Source: Isoetes taiwanensis
Lineage: Eukaryota; Streptophyta; Lycopodiopsida; Isoetales; Isoetaceae
Assembly (NCBI GenBank): GCA_021234155.1
Contig: JAJEKV010000020.1
Location: 60,001-124,000 of the forward strand
Reading direction: 5' to 3'
Length of the DNA: 64,000 bases
The position numbers were made by a program, and so were the translations under genes. Of this stretch, positions 13,141 through 22,856 are shown in pieces. The notes beneath the pieces were generated by a model. It worked only from the letters and a program-made list of their open reading frames with translations. It had not been told where the DNA came from and searched no databases. The stretch's first letter is position 1. Each line of letters starts with the position of its first letter.

Positions 13141-14489
13141 CCCCTCACGAGTGCGCCCAGACCAATTAGGTTTGCAAACCCGATTAGACCTGGCGCCTTG
13201 TGTGTGGTGAGTGAACCATGTTGACCCTAGTTAGATGTATAATTTAGCTAAACTAATGGTGCGGTTCAGCTTATCTCCTTGATTCTAGCTAGTTTTGCAT
13301 ATTATAACACTAAGAAACCCCTTGTAAAGTGAAAATTGGACCCCAAAAGAGGTGACCCCTCACAGTGCGCTTGGACCAATTTGGTTTGCAAACCAATTCG
13401 ACCCCGGCGCCTTTGTGTGAGTGGTCAAACTTTGAACAACCGTAACTTGGTTATACAGCTCCAAATCGCTTTGAAATTTGTTGCGTTAGGACCATTAAAG
13501 AGTCTAGAATCCATTTATGACCTCAAATTAGGCTAAAAATATTATAATCCTCCTCAAAATGACCAAAATAGGTCAAACCATAAATTTTGTCTCCCAAACT
13601 ACGGTTTATTTAGAAATAGAAGCAATAGCTTTTTAAGGTACAAGGCTAGAGCCCTGAGAAGGGCAAGGAGCACGACTTTTGAAGACATTGAAGACCCAGG
13701 TGACCCAAGAGAGGAAGCACTATGGCAAATACCTCTACAAGCAAGCCCGGCGATGCAGGGCTGCCGAGCCTATCAACAATCTTCATCGAATGGAAGACAT
13801 ACGTTAATCATGCGCATGAAGAACCTTCTCGACTATCAAGAACTCGGGTGCAACATCCACGAGCTCTCGGTGAAAGAAGATTGCTAGTTTATTGTAAATA
13901 TAAATTTATGTTTTGATCATGTTAATGTGTTAAATCGTCAGGTGTAAGTAGAATGTGTTACTAAGTTCTGCGGTTGGAATTAACAAAGTTGGAGCAAAAC
14001 TTCGGTGTTTTGGCCCCACCCTCACGAGAGTGCGCCCGGGCCACTTAGGATTATATTCCTAAGCGCCTCGCACTATGTGAGTGGTCGGCAGCGATCTATG
14101 CAAAACTTGTCCAAATGCGAAAGTAAGCACACCATTAAATTTCGACTCACCATAATTAGTAGGATTTGAACCCTAGTTTGTAGAAATTGCCCAACCCTAA
14201 CTCATGGAGCCCCACCCCTCATGAGTGCGCTTGGACCAATTCGGTTTGCAAAACCGATTCGACCACAGTGCCGCGTGTGAGTGGTCGACCCAAATGCGGG
14301 CCAAAACTTATCCAAATGAAGCAAGTAAGGGCTCAATCCGACCTATCTCGGCGAGATATCGAGGATTTCACCCTTAGTTTGCATGTTTGGCATCATCCTC
14401 GACCCAAGCGAGGGCCCCACCCCTCCCGAGTGCGCCCATGCCACTTAGGATCATATTCCTAGCGCCTCTCGGCGCCTTTGTGTAGTTAG
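13141..14489 (+). repeat. Array of five long hairpins in the LTR-element leader, copy A
   Basis: Hairpins lie at about 13,141-13,213, 13,356-13,424, 14,019-14,084, 14,215-14,284 and 14,420-14,489. Each starts CCCCTCA... and closes with ...TGAGTGG or a damaged form of it. Units 1, 2 and 4 have a GGTTTGCAAACC-type inner palindrome; units 3 and 5 have TTAGGA...TCCTAA-type. The stems are more damaged than in copy B (53,137-54,497). Confidence 0.8.
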
Positions 14490-14775
14490 TCCAAAAGTAC
14501 CCCAATTTGTCCACACTTTCCCAAATTAGATAGAATTTGTTGCAATAGGATCCTTAGAATGTACTCTTTAGCTTGATTAGCTTGTCTTGTGCTTAGCAAT
14601 ACCTTAGAATCCTAGATTTTCCTTTATCATTTTTTTTTTTTCTAAAATTAGGGTTTTGCCTATAAGTAGACCACAACCCTCATTTGCATCCTACACCTTT
14701 GCTCCCTCGCTCCAAGCCGATTTTTTCAGCTCGAGGCTCCTTCATCTGTTTGATATCCCAGCTGACTCTAGCATC

Positions 14776-14874
14776 ATGGCAACCATCAATGCTATTCCCT
14801 ATTTTACCCGGGACATCATGGCTGAGTTCCATGCAAAGATAGGTCCTTCTCTAGTAGAACTTCCCCTTGCATAG
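14776..14874 (+). CDS. Short open frame after the internal promoter-like region, copy A
   Basis: A 32-residue frame beginning MATINAIPYFTRDIMAEF and ending at TAG 14,872-14,874. It lies ~100 bp downstream of a TAGGGTTTT/TATAAGTA motif pair. Copy B (54,789) has the same start but loses the frame at an ACCAGGA/ACCCGGGA difference. It may be the N-terminus of a gag-like protein. No domain is recognised. Confidence 0.35.
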   Translation: MATINAIPYFTRDIMAEFHAKIGPSLVELPLA

Positions 14875-15034
14875 GATACTTTGGGACAGCCTTAAGATAG
14901 ACAAATACCACCTAGAAAAAATCGGCCCGGCCGCTTGCCCAATTATATGTCCGTAGGCTGTAGCAATTTTTTTCTATTCCATAGAGCCCAAACCGGATAG
15001 GAGAGCCATCGCCCAACCTCTAGAGCTCAAGCCT

Positions 15035-15660
15035 ATGGCCATGGCGGCCGGTGAAGAAGAGCGATGCTTCTCCAGTCGACGAGGCAAAAGCGGGGAGGAA
15101 GATGAAGGGCGTGGTTGGAGGCGGAGAGGACATCGGTGGCGTCGACCCGGCACAAGAAAGGCGACAAAGCGGGCGGGAACTTCAAAGCTTTGAAGAGGGG
15201 CTGAGAACCACTGAGACAACTCCACCACTTGGGCTAGGCATCACAAGCAACCCGGTAATCATCCAAGGAACGTACACGAGCACGCATGACATCAAGAACC
15301 CCCTCCTCCCCGAGTGCGGGGCCGGGGCTCACGGGGATAAACGAGCTCCTACATCTCCCTCGTCAACAAGCGGACCTCGGTGACTTCGCCGACCGAAACG
15401 GGGAATTTCACATCAGCATAAGGGAGGCTTCCGGGCGTGACACCGGCGGTTGTCTCGGCGGACGCAAAGCCTACACGGCATCGAGGCGGATGATGGCACA
15501 AGGGAGTTACCCACGGAGAGGAGTTCATAGCGATCCACGACCTTTGGATGGAAATCGGAGGAAAACAACGAGTGCGCTCTCACCCGGCACCTCGGCGGCA
15601 CACCGGTCGAGCAGGGATAGGCGGTATCAGCGTAACATCTCCTAAGTTCATGTTCGGCGA
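15035..15660 (+). pseudogene. Unknown charged protein of the LTR element, copy A
   Basis: This corresponds to the frame at 55,046-55,960. Here CAG codons appear as CGG or CG (for example GCGGCCGGT against GCAGCAGGT), which breaks the frame repeatedly. See copy B for the readable protein. Function unknown. Confidence 0.4.
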
Positions 15661-16326
15661 CTCTGAGGAGATGATAGCATTACCGGTGGGCGAATAACCC
15701 GGAAGACATAGAAATTTTGCAATGAGAACCGGAGAGGAGGCGGGGGCAGAGCCACGACAAATGGCGAAGAGCCGACCTAGCCAACAACCACGGACCACTC
15801 AAGCGCCAACTCAAAGAGTGATGGCATGTGCAATGGAGATGACAACAATTCCGGGCATAGGGAAAGCATCTCACAGCGAAGATTCAAAGACATGCAACAA
15901 TGCATTTGCAACAACCAAGTGATCGTACTCAAGCGATCAATGCTACGCATCTCAAGCGACACTCCACATAGCGGTAAACACATTAAGGAGGAGCATTTTT
16001 CAACTCAAGGGTTCACATCGAGCAACATTCTCCGTGACTTGGGATAACGACCTCAAATCACACACGAAGGTCAACTACAGTCGCAACACCTCAAGGAACC
16101 CCGGTCAAGTAGAACAAGGAAGATGACAAAGTAGAAGAATCAAACATGATTGGAGGAGGGAAAATCTAAAAAGTACACACAATTAAGCATATGCTCTTCT
16201 ATAAATTAGAAAAAGTGGATGAATTAAAATCCGGTATAATTATATATATATATATCATCATAAATATAAGGGAGCTAACACATAGTACAAAATTAGGATC
16301 ATGTTTTAGGGTTTAGTGTTTGCATC

Positions 16327-16393
16327 CAAACTATCATGTATATCAGTCATGTCAAGATCGGTTGTCTCAACGAAGGAAACGAACACACATCTT
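16327..16393. other. Duplication junction with two displaced patches of the LTR element
   Basis: After identity with copy B ends, a 16 bp match (16,344-16,359 = 56,544-56,559) and a ~30 bp match ending in ACGAACACACATCTT (16,364-16,393 = 56,649-56,686) follow in the correct order. So ~180 bp and ~90 bp of the element are missing here before copia sequence starts at 16,394. Confidence 0.65.
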
Positions 16394-18095
16394 GTCCTCT
16401 CGGCCGAACACACTTGATTTTCTCCTTCCTGAGCACTCCACTTCAAAGAAAGAAATCTTTTTAAAAGCTTCTCAAAGGCTAGATCCTTGTTTTAAGACAA
16501 TACACTTTAGTCTTCCTCGCTAAGATCATCGCCAAAAGTAATGAAATAACGCTTTCCGTGAATACCGTTATATTCAAAGGTCCACAAATGTCGTGTATGA
16601 ACCAGCTTCTAGGATTTCCCTTTTGCATTTCTTTTTGCCCTTTGTGAATGGTAATCTCGTCAGGCTTTCCAAGCAGTATCCTTGCACACAAATTCATTTA
16701 TCTTGTCGTTGGTTGAGCTTATCCATCCTTTTCTAATCATCATTTCTATATTCTTTATATTTGTATGACCAAGTCTCTCATGCCATAATTCCATGTTTGG
16801 TTTTGTTGTCAAATTTACACGCATGCCCAAAATGTTTGGGACTGATTCCAAATAAATTTCCAACACGCCTTCCTAAAAAATTTCAACTCATTGCCTTCAA
16901 AAATTTTACAAATGCATTTGTTCAAACACTACTTTGAACCCCATGTCAACTAATTGAGCAATGGAGATCAAGTTTCTACTAAGCTGGGAACACAAAGTAC
17001 ATTTTGCAGATTTATCCTTCTAACACCACTTAAATCAAATAACTCCAACACTTACATCTTCAACGCTTTGCAAAAGATTTCCATTGCCTACTTGATGTGA
17101 CCACCACCATTTCCTTTGTAATCCTTTTAAGATTTTGCTGAGCACATGCAATGGTTTTTTCAGCTCCACTATCTAGAGTTAAAAGGTCATCACCATTAGA
17201 TCCCTTTTCACAAGATAAATGTTGAAATACTTCTCCCTTTCTTTCTTCTTCATCTCCGCTTCTTCTTCCAAGAGGATTTCTTCTCGCTATATGAGCTTCT
17301 CGGGAACTTGATCTTCTTCCCCTTCCCTCTTCCCCTCTTTACTTAAAACTTTGATTTCCCTCGCCACCTCTAGTTTTGCCTCCGAAATTTTCTTTTAGAG
17401 AAGAACAATTTGCAAGATAGTGACCCTCTTCCCCACAATTGTAACAATTTATGTCCTTTGATAGCTTAGGACAATTAATTTTCAAGTCTAGTGTTGCAAT
17501 GGTTCTAATGAATATTGCAATGTTCCCAAGATTTCCACACGCCTTTGATTTAAATAGTTGTATTTGTCAGTATACGGAATAGAACACACCAACTCCTCTA
17601 AATCTGCTATTATATTGTCAAAGTTTTGGAAGAAGTCATTTATATTATCCCCGCCATGAAACTTAAGTCTCCTTAGTTCATTTTCCAATAAATCAATTTG
17701 AGAAGATGTCTTAGCTTCATAGTTTGTCACATTTGTCTTGGAGACATCCCTCTTTATTTTCAAAACTATTCCAAAGACTTACTTTGCTCATTATAATGCC
17801 TTGAGCTTCTCAATCTTTTGCATTATCAGCCACCTGATTTACCGTGGTTACGCTTAACTTCTCTTGCCACAGCTTGATCTTTCATTTGTAGAAGAACCTT
17901 CTCCATTCACCTCGCCTATCAATCTCTTCTAGAAGCCGACCTCGCTGGTTTCTTCTTTCTCAAGATTCAATAAGACCCCATAGGTCTTCCACTTGAAGCA
18001 CATGCTTCACTTTCTCCTTCCACACCCAAAGCCGTAATCCCCTTTTGAATAATCTATTGCATTCAACAACTTCAAGCCCAAATCTGCTAGACATT
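16394..18095 (-). pseudogene. Ty1/copia gag-pol remnant, truncated in the integrase
   Basis: Read on the minus strand from ATG at 18,095, 16 nt after the primer site. Gag N-terminus (MSSRFGLEVVE ... LWVWKEKVKHVLQ ... DLWGLIES) is followed by a UBN2-type gag segment (17,763-17,488; LENELRRLKFHGGDNINDFF) and a CCHC knuckle CYNCGEEGHYLANC at 17,446-17,405. Aspartic protease motif LDSGA comes next (17,173-17,162). The GAG-pre-integrase motif LWHERLGHTNIKN follows (within 16,866-16,660), then the start of the integrase core (HDICGPL ... GKRYFITF). It stops near the expected RxDRG motif, where copy A of the duplication joins. Several frameshifts and stops; not functional. Confidence 0.88.
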
Positions 18096-18110
18096 CTGCC
18101 CCGCAAGCCC

Positions 18111-18125
18111 CGCTTCGATACCAAT
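18111..18125 (-). other. Primer-binding site of the copia element
   Basis: Minus strand reads TTGGTATCGAAGCGGGG-like, directly against the LTR end. The canonical plant site is TGGTATCAGAGC, so this again looks like a CAG read as CG. Confidence 0.75.
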
Positions 18126-18900
18126 GTAAGAAATTTAGATATAGTCACATGAAAACCATCATTCACCTAGACCAATGCACTCATTGTTTTTTAATTGAAA
18201 GACCAACATCACACTTCAACATTAGCCTTTTGATTCAAAAGAGTCTTTCTTCATGCCATATTCCCCTTAGATCAATCAAAATTAGATATGATCTTGTTAG
18301 ACAACTTAGCTTCTCATAATAATAAAACAATGCACAATAATCAAAATTACTATAGTTCAATCTTTCTTTTCAATGGTTATCTCAAAGATTGTATATTGAA
18401 TTCGCTATGATAATGACTATACAATAAAAACCCCTTCTTCAACCTTCACAACCGAATGAATGAATCCGGCCAAACCCTGACTATACAACCCTATTTACAA
18501 CTTCGATTTTATCTTAGCAAAATCCCCAGGGTGATGCCGTGATCGCTAGCAACCTTCCAGATGCAGTACGGATCTTCATGTTTGATTTATATTGGACCGG
18601 CCAATCTAAACCCGGTTTGGCTCCAAGCATCTCGAGTAGTCTTCTAATATTCCCTCGTGATAATTTTCAATGGTTTGCATCATCTAAATAATGGTTAATC
18701 ATTAACCATGTAAGCATCATATATTCACTTTAGGTTAATTCATTCAACCTAAGTTTTGCTCGATAAATATAAGACCTCGAACATATAATTGTATGTCTCT
18801 CGGGCTTGCTATTCGGGACTTACAACTCTAAGAGACTTGCTTAAATCATTCCCCGCCTTTGTGCACCGATATCACTATTGCTTTTCACAAAATTTACTTA
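18126..18900 (-). repeat. 5' LTR of the copia element (outer end uncertain)
   Basis: The inner edge is well placed: plus-strand TGTAAGAAAT directly abuts the primer site. No second LTR exists in the window for comparison, so the outer boundary is a guess based on typical copia LTR length. Confidence 0.45.
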
Positions 18901-21000
18901 AGATAAAATAAGTAACTCCGTGGCATGACTTCAACTGATTATGATATGAACAATTTATGTTTCCTATAACCTCACACCCTGCCATCCATTTCCTATGGAC
19001 ATTTTCTAATTCTATCCAACCCACATTTTTACATGTCAACATCAAGCGCTTATGATCAAACCACTCCCCTCATCATCACCTTTGTCGGGCACTAATTTGT
19101 CTCTATAAATCACCGGTGCACTTGATTGTATGCTCTTTGGTCGCACATTCGCTGTGGCCACAAATATCACAAAGGGCAGCTGTAAATTGTCATGAACTCC
19201 ACCCCCATTTTCTCATGTCGCTCAATCCCCTCGCATGATGTATTCAAATTTCAAGTGGTAGATGCAACAAAGATGTATGCCTTTCACGATCCTCCTTACA
19301 AACTCTCGGTTTCAACCTCTCAAAGTCCACAGAATGCAATTTTGATATGAGGATTCTCCCTAAACTTGAGGTAGAATTGCAACAAGCAGTGGAAATCGCG
19401 GTGAATGCCAAATAAATGCTACATGTAATGAACCCTACAATACAGATGAATACTTACTTACCGACTTCAAGAAGGTGAATTGATGTTCCATCTTTATTCC
19501 CTCGCTCTCGATACATACCTCCTCACGCCTTTTCTTGTATGGAGAAACTCTTGTATTTCCTCGGGTCTTAACTTGAGAACAATTTTCTATTGTAATCTAA
19601 CATGCTATCCATCCGCTTCTCCTCCCCAACATTGACCAAGGTCCTTCCCTTTGTTAGCTTGCACCCTTTTTGAAAAGCATTTGAAATTATTTTTCCGGGG
19701 ATGCCGAAAGTAATCGCCACTTCTTTGGTTCAATGGCTTGATACCATTTGTACCGCCGCCGCCATTATCAAAATTTCCTTGCACCTACATGTCATGATTC
19801 CTCTTATACTTATGTTTTTGCATTGTTTCCTTCAAATTTTCACCATTTGTTCTGGGCCATAGTAACCTCTTTTTAGATTTCTTTTATAGAAGCAATTGGT
19901 AAATCCCTTGCCCCTCCAAAGAAGATCATCAAGGATACTGCCTTTGTCATTGTCATCAACATTTGTACTAATTTGGTTGAATACTTCAAAAAATTTCTCC
20001 CGAATTCTCTTTATTCTCATGGCCACTCGGGCCTCAATTTCTTATTCTTCTTTGAAGGCTTAATCTTTAGAAGGGGAATTTTTCTTCATTGCTACCTTTC
20101 TTTGCATACACCGCCTCTCCTCTCTTTCCTTGCTGCATCAATGGCTTTGTAAAGTGAACGGGGAGAGGAATTGGTTTCATCTATCCCCAGATTGTATTGC
20201 AAAATTGGTGAGGGCAAATTGTTGAATTTCGGTTCGTGCAATTTGGAAACAATTAGTCCCTCCATTTTGCTTGAATTAAGATGGGTAAGCCCGCCATCCA
20301 CGTAATATGGCGCTACGTGCATTCATGTTTCCGGCATCATTCAAGCTCATGATTCTCGTAATTGCCATTTGACCCGCGCCAAGACCCTACATGTCAATTG
20401 ATCAATCACGCACGCCGTGGTTTAAAACACGCCAATTTTAAGCATTTGTAAGCCGCCGTCCTGACGGGGCGATTTCGCTTTTACCTAGTAAACCGAATGA
20501 ATCGGGTCGAAGCCTTTGTCTCGCATCCCGGGTCCGGAGCATGCCAATTTCTTTTGGTCTTGGATTTTTGAGTTGTATCAAGGCGGCTTTTCTTTGGTAT
20601 TGAAAGCAATTTGATTTCTATTCTTTGATTCTTGTTTTTGTTTTCCATTAAAAGTTTTTATGTAGATGGCATACCGGCCGAAGTCTGCCGATAGTATTAT
20701 TGATCCCCGATTATTGGGATCAAGAGGGGTTAGAGACTTGGTTGATATCTAGACCTATGGGCCCCTTCACCTACTACTCATGTATATGCTTCAGATAAAG
20801 GGGATACATCCTTTGAACCGTAACCCGAACGATCTATCGTGGTGAGCTAGACTTTTAGGGTAATTGAAGCCGATGATATTTTGAGGATAAGTTTGAGGGC
20901 TACATTATCTTTTTACTTAACTACTAAATTGAGGAGTTGCAGTTCAACAAGCATGGACCTCATGTATATCTTACCCTTGGTTTATCCAAGTTTGATTCCT
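18901..21000. other. Degenerate DNA, no clear gene
   Basis: Mixed composition. The only frames of note are two minus-strand pieces at 19,832-20,322, listed separately. Possibly more eroded retroelement. Confidence 0.4.
19832..20322 (-). pseudogene. Unidentified coding-like remnant
   Basis: Two minus-strand frames in the same direction: 20,322-20,092 (MHVAPYYVDGGL ..., ~76 residues) and 20,026-19,832 (MAMRIKRIREKFFEVFNQ ..., ~64 residues). Their composition looks like protein (charged, few low-complexity runs), and stops separate them. I recognise no family. They may be parts of one broken gene or part of the neighbouring copia element. Confidence 0.25.
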
Positions 21001-22100
21001 AGAGGGTACAAATTTACTTATTGAGTCTTTAAATTGAACTTGCATAAATAATATGCTTGGCATTTTCATGTATTTGGAATCCCAAATTGATTTGACTATG
21101 CATAGAACTTAGATAAGCAATGTACTGGAGGGTGCAAACTTACTTATTGAGTTCTAGAACTACTGAGAACAATGAGAAAACACAAATAAGTGACCCTCAT
21201 GAGCATCTCCTTAAAAGCAACCAGGTACATTCTGAAACCCAGCATATTAGTGATATCATTATGGCCGGGATTAAAAAACCTTGCTCTTTTATGTTTTCGA
21301 GGAAAAACCCTGACAATAATAGCATCACAATGTTGATGACTAAAACAAATATGTGGCGATAGAAAACCCTCATGCTAACCAGCCTTGTTGGGTAAGATAA
21401 CTAAAGATATAGACACCATGCATGGCAATAATATTTGACCATGCAAGTTTGAATTGTCAAGTCCAATGTATCTTCGTCCTTTCATCTTTCAACAATTTAA
21501 GCGATGTCATGCCATATCATCATCCCAGATCCCTTCTTATTTCCCCGCAAAATAAAGAAAAAATGAACCAACAAATAGCCTAGGCTTATCCGCATTAACA
21601 AGGCCTCATAGATCCACAAGGGACATCCAGACACTACAGCCTCTATCCCTAAGATGAGGCCTCCAACACCGATATAAGAACCTCTATTGTGCATGAGGGC
21701 CTCCAAGCACATGGGCCTAATCAAAAGTTCATGGGCCAACCAAAAAGATGTGAGCTAAATGCAAATGGAACCACTAGATGGACAGATGGAAACAAGGTTG
21801 GGAGGGTGGGACTTGATGCTACCATGAGAAGAAGATGCATGTTAGAGTGCCGATGAGAAAGAAATGAGAAAGAAAGACTAAATACGTTGCTTCGAAAAGA
21901 CAAGAAATAACTACTTAGGCAACTACCTCCAAGAGGTTCCATAACTCCAATTTGATCATTTCTAATCGTATATTATTGGATGAAACAAAAAATAAACATC
22001 ACTTTTTCAAAGAGATTGTATTTTGCATTAACAATGTACTTTAGAGGGTATAACATACTTATTGAGTTTTAAAATTACATTGTGCTGAACTTGCAAAGAG
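21001..22100 (+). repeat. Three dispersed copies of a ~45 bp motif
   Basis: AGAGGGTACAAATTTACTTA at 21,001, a close relative at 21,117 (GGAGGGTGCAAACTTACTTA) and a third at ~22,029 (AGAGGGTATAACATACTTA) are each followed by TTGAGT and an ACTTGCA-type tail. They are likely fragments of one unrecognised repeat. Confidence 0.5.
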
Positions 22101-22139
22101 AATAACTCCATGCAGTTGTATTATATCATGCCAAAGTCT

Positions 22140-22856
22140 ATGGTTGGTGTCAATAGACTTGGTGTGATGTACCTAAGTCAATGTTTGTGCAAAAATACTA
22201 TTGCATTCTAGAGAAAGGTCCTTATGAACAAAGACCATCATAGTGAAGTGGTGTTCCATTGAAATGAATGAAAAATGAGTACAATGACCCATAGAGAACA
22301 AACCTGATGAACCCCAAAATGAGTGAAGGGGGGAACAAAATGATAAACCCCAAATGAAAAAAACAACAAACACAACCCCGGTTAGACCACTCCATATATA
22401 AGATAATTGTATACAATGAGTTAATATAGAACATTCAAAAGTCGCTATACTATAATGCTCCCAATCGCAACAATCGCATAGTCGTCGTAAGTTAATTCCA
22501 TCCAAGCAAATACTCAAACTGGCCCCGCTAAGATACCGCCTCCATGTGTCCTCTTGGCCACCGAGATAAAAAGCAACCTTATGCACATAAGAGAGCTTCA
22601 AACCGCAAAAAGACCAAACAACATGTGATTGTCAACTATGTTAAGAGCCATCTACGAGCCAAGAGTCTAGAAGATACAAAGTTGGACTAGAAATACAAGA
22701 GCACAATATCAAAATGGAAAAGACGATCCATTTAGGATCCTCGAAACCACTGTGACTGGCCGAGATAGGAAAATATAGGCTTAACTTTGCAGGCGCATAA
22801 AACCGCCTTCATGCACATGAATGAGCTCCAAACCGCAAGACCTAACCATATGTGAT
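22140..22856. repeat. Tandem repeat (family F2), ~230 bp unit
   Basis: An ATGCACATAAGAGAGCTTCA-type block at 22,581 recurs at 22,811. The sequence after the first block (TGTCAACTATG... AGAGCCATC... AAAGTTGGACTAGAAA) recurs at 30,195 onward, so the second unit is split by a 7.3 kb insertion. The part at 22,202-22,250 matches 30,677-30,715. Confidence 0.65.

Larger units (their letters stand above)
1..16326. repeat. Large direct duplication, copy A (partner 39,967-56,363)
   Basis: The stretch is collinear with 39,967-56,363 from its first base, so the true left end lies outside the window. Order and orientation are the same in both copies: purine-rich repeat, PPR remnant, MITE, LINE, LTR and LTR-element leader. 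Long runs are base-identical, and a hexamer tract at 7,197-7,271 has the same length in both. Differences cluster at CAG/CTG sites. Identity is lost after 16,326, where copy A reads into two short patches and then a copia element while copy B continues through the LTR element. It may be a recent segmental duplication or an assembly duplication. Confidence 0.93.
11296..16393 (+). mobile_element. 5' part of the large LTR element (LARD-like), copy A, truncated
   Basis: It has the same flank and the same GTATG preceding base group (11,296-11,300) as the complete copy at 51,300-61,498, so both descend from one insertion event. It contains the 5' LTR, primer site, hairpin array, internal promoter-like region and unknown coding remnants. 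Full homology stops at 16,326, with two short patches to 16,393. The rest of the internal region and the 3' LTR are absent. Confidence 0.85.

Noticed and set aside
13141-14489. CRISPR-like array
   Set aside because: Units are long hairpins of two subtypes with ~130 bp related spacers in a plant LTR element; no short identical repeats with unique spacers, no cas genes.
15000-15620. CpG island or GC-rich gene in copy A
   Set aside because: The CG and CCGG excess corresponds to CAG/CTG in copy B and is most likely a calling artefact.
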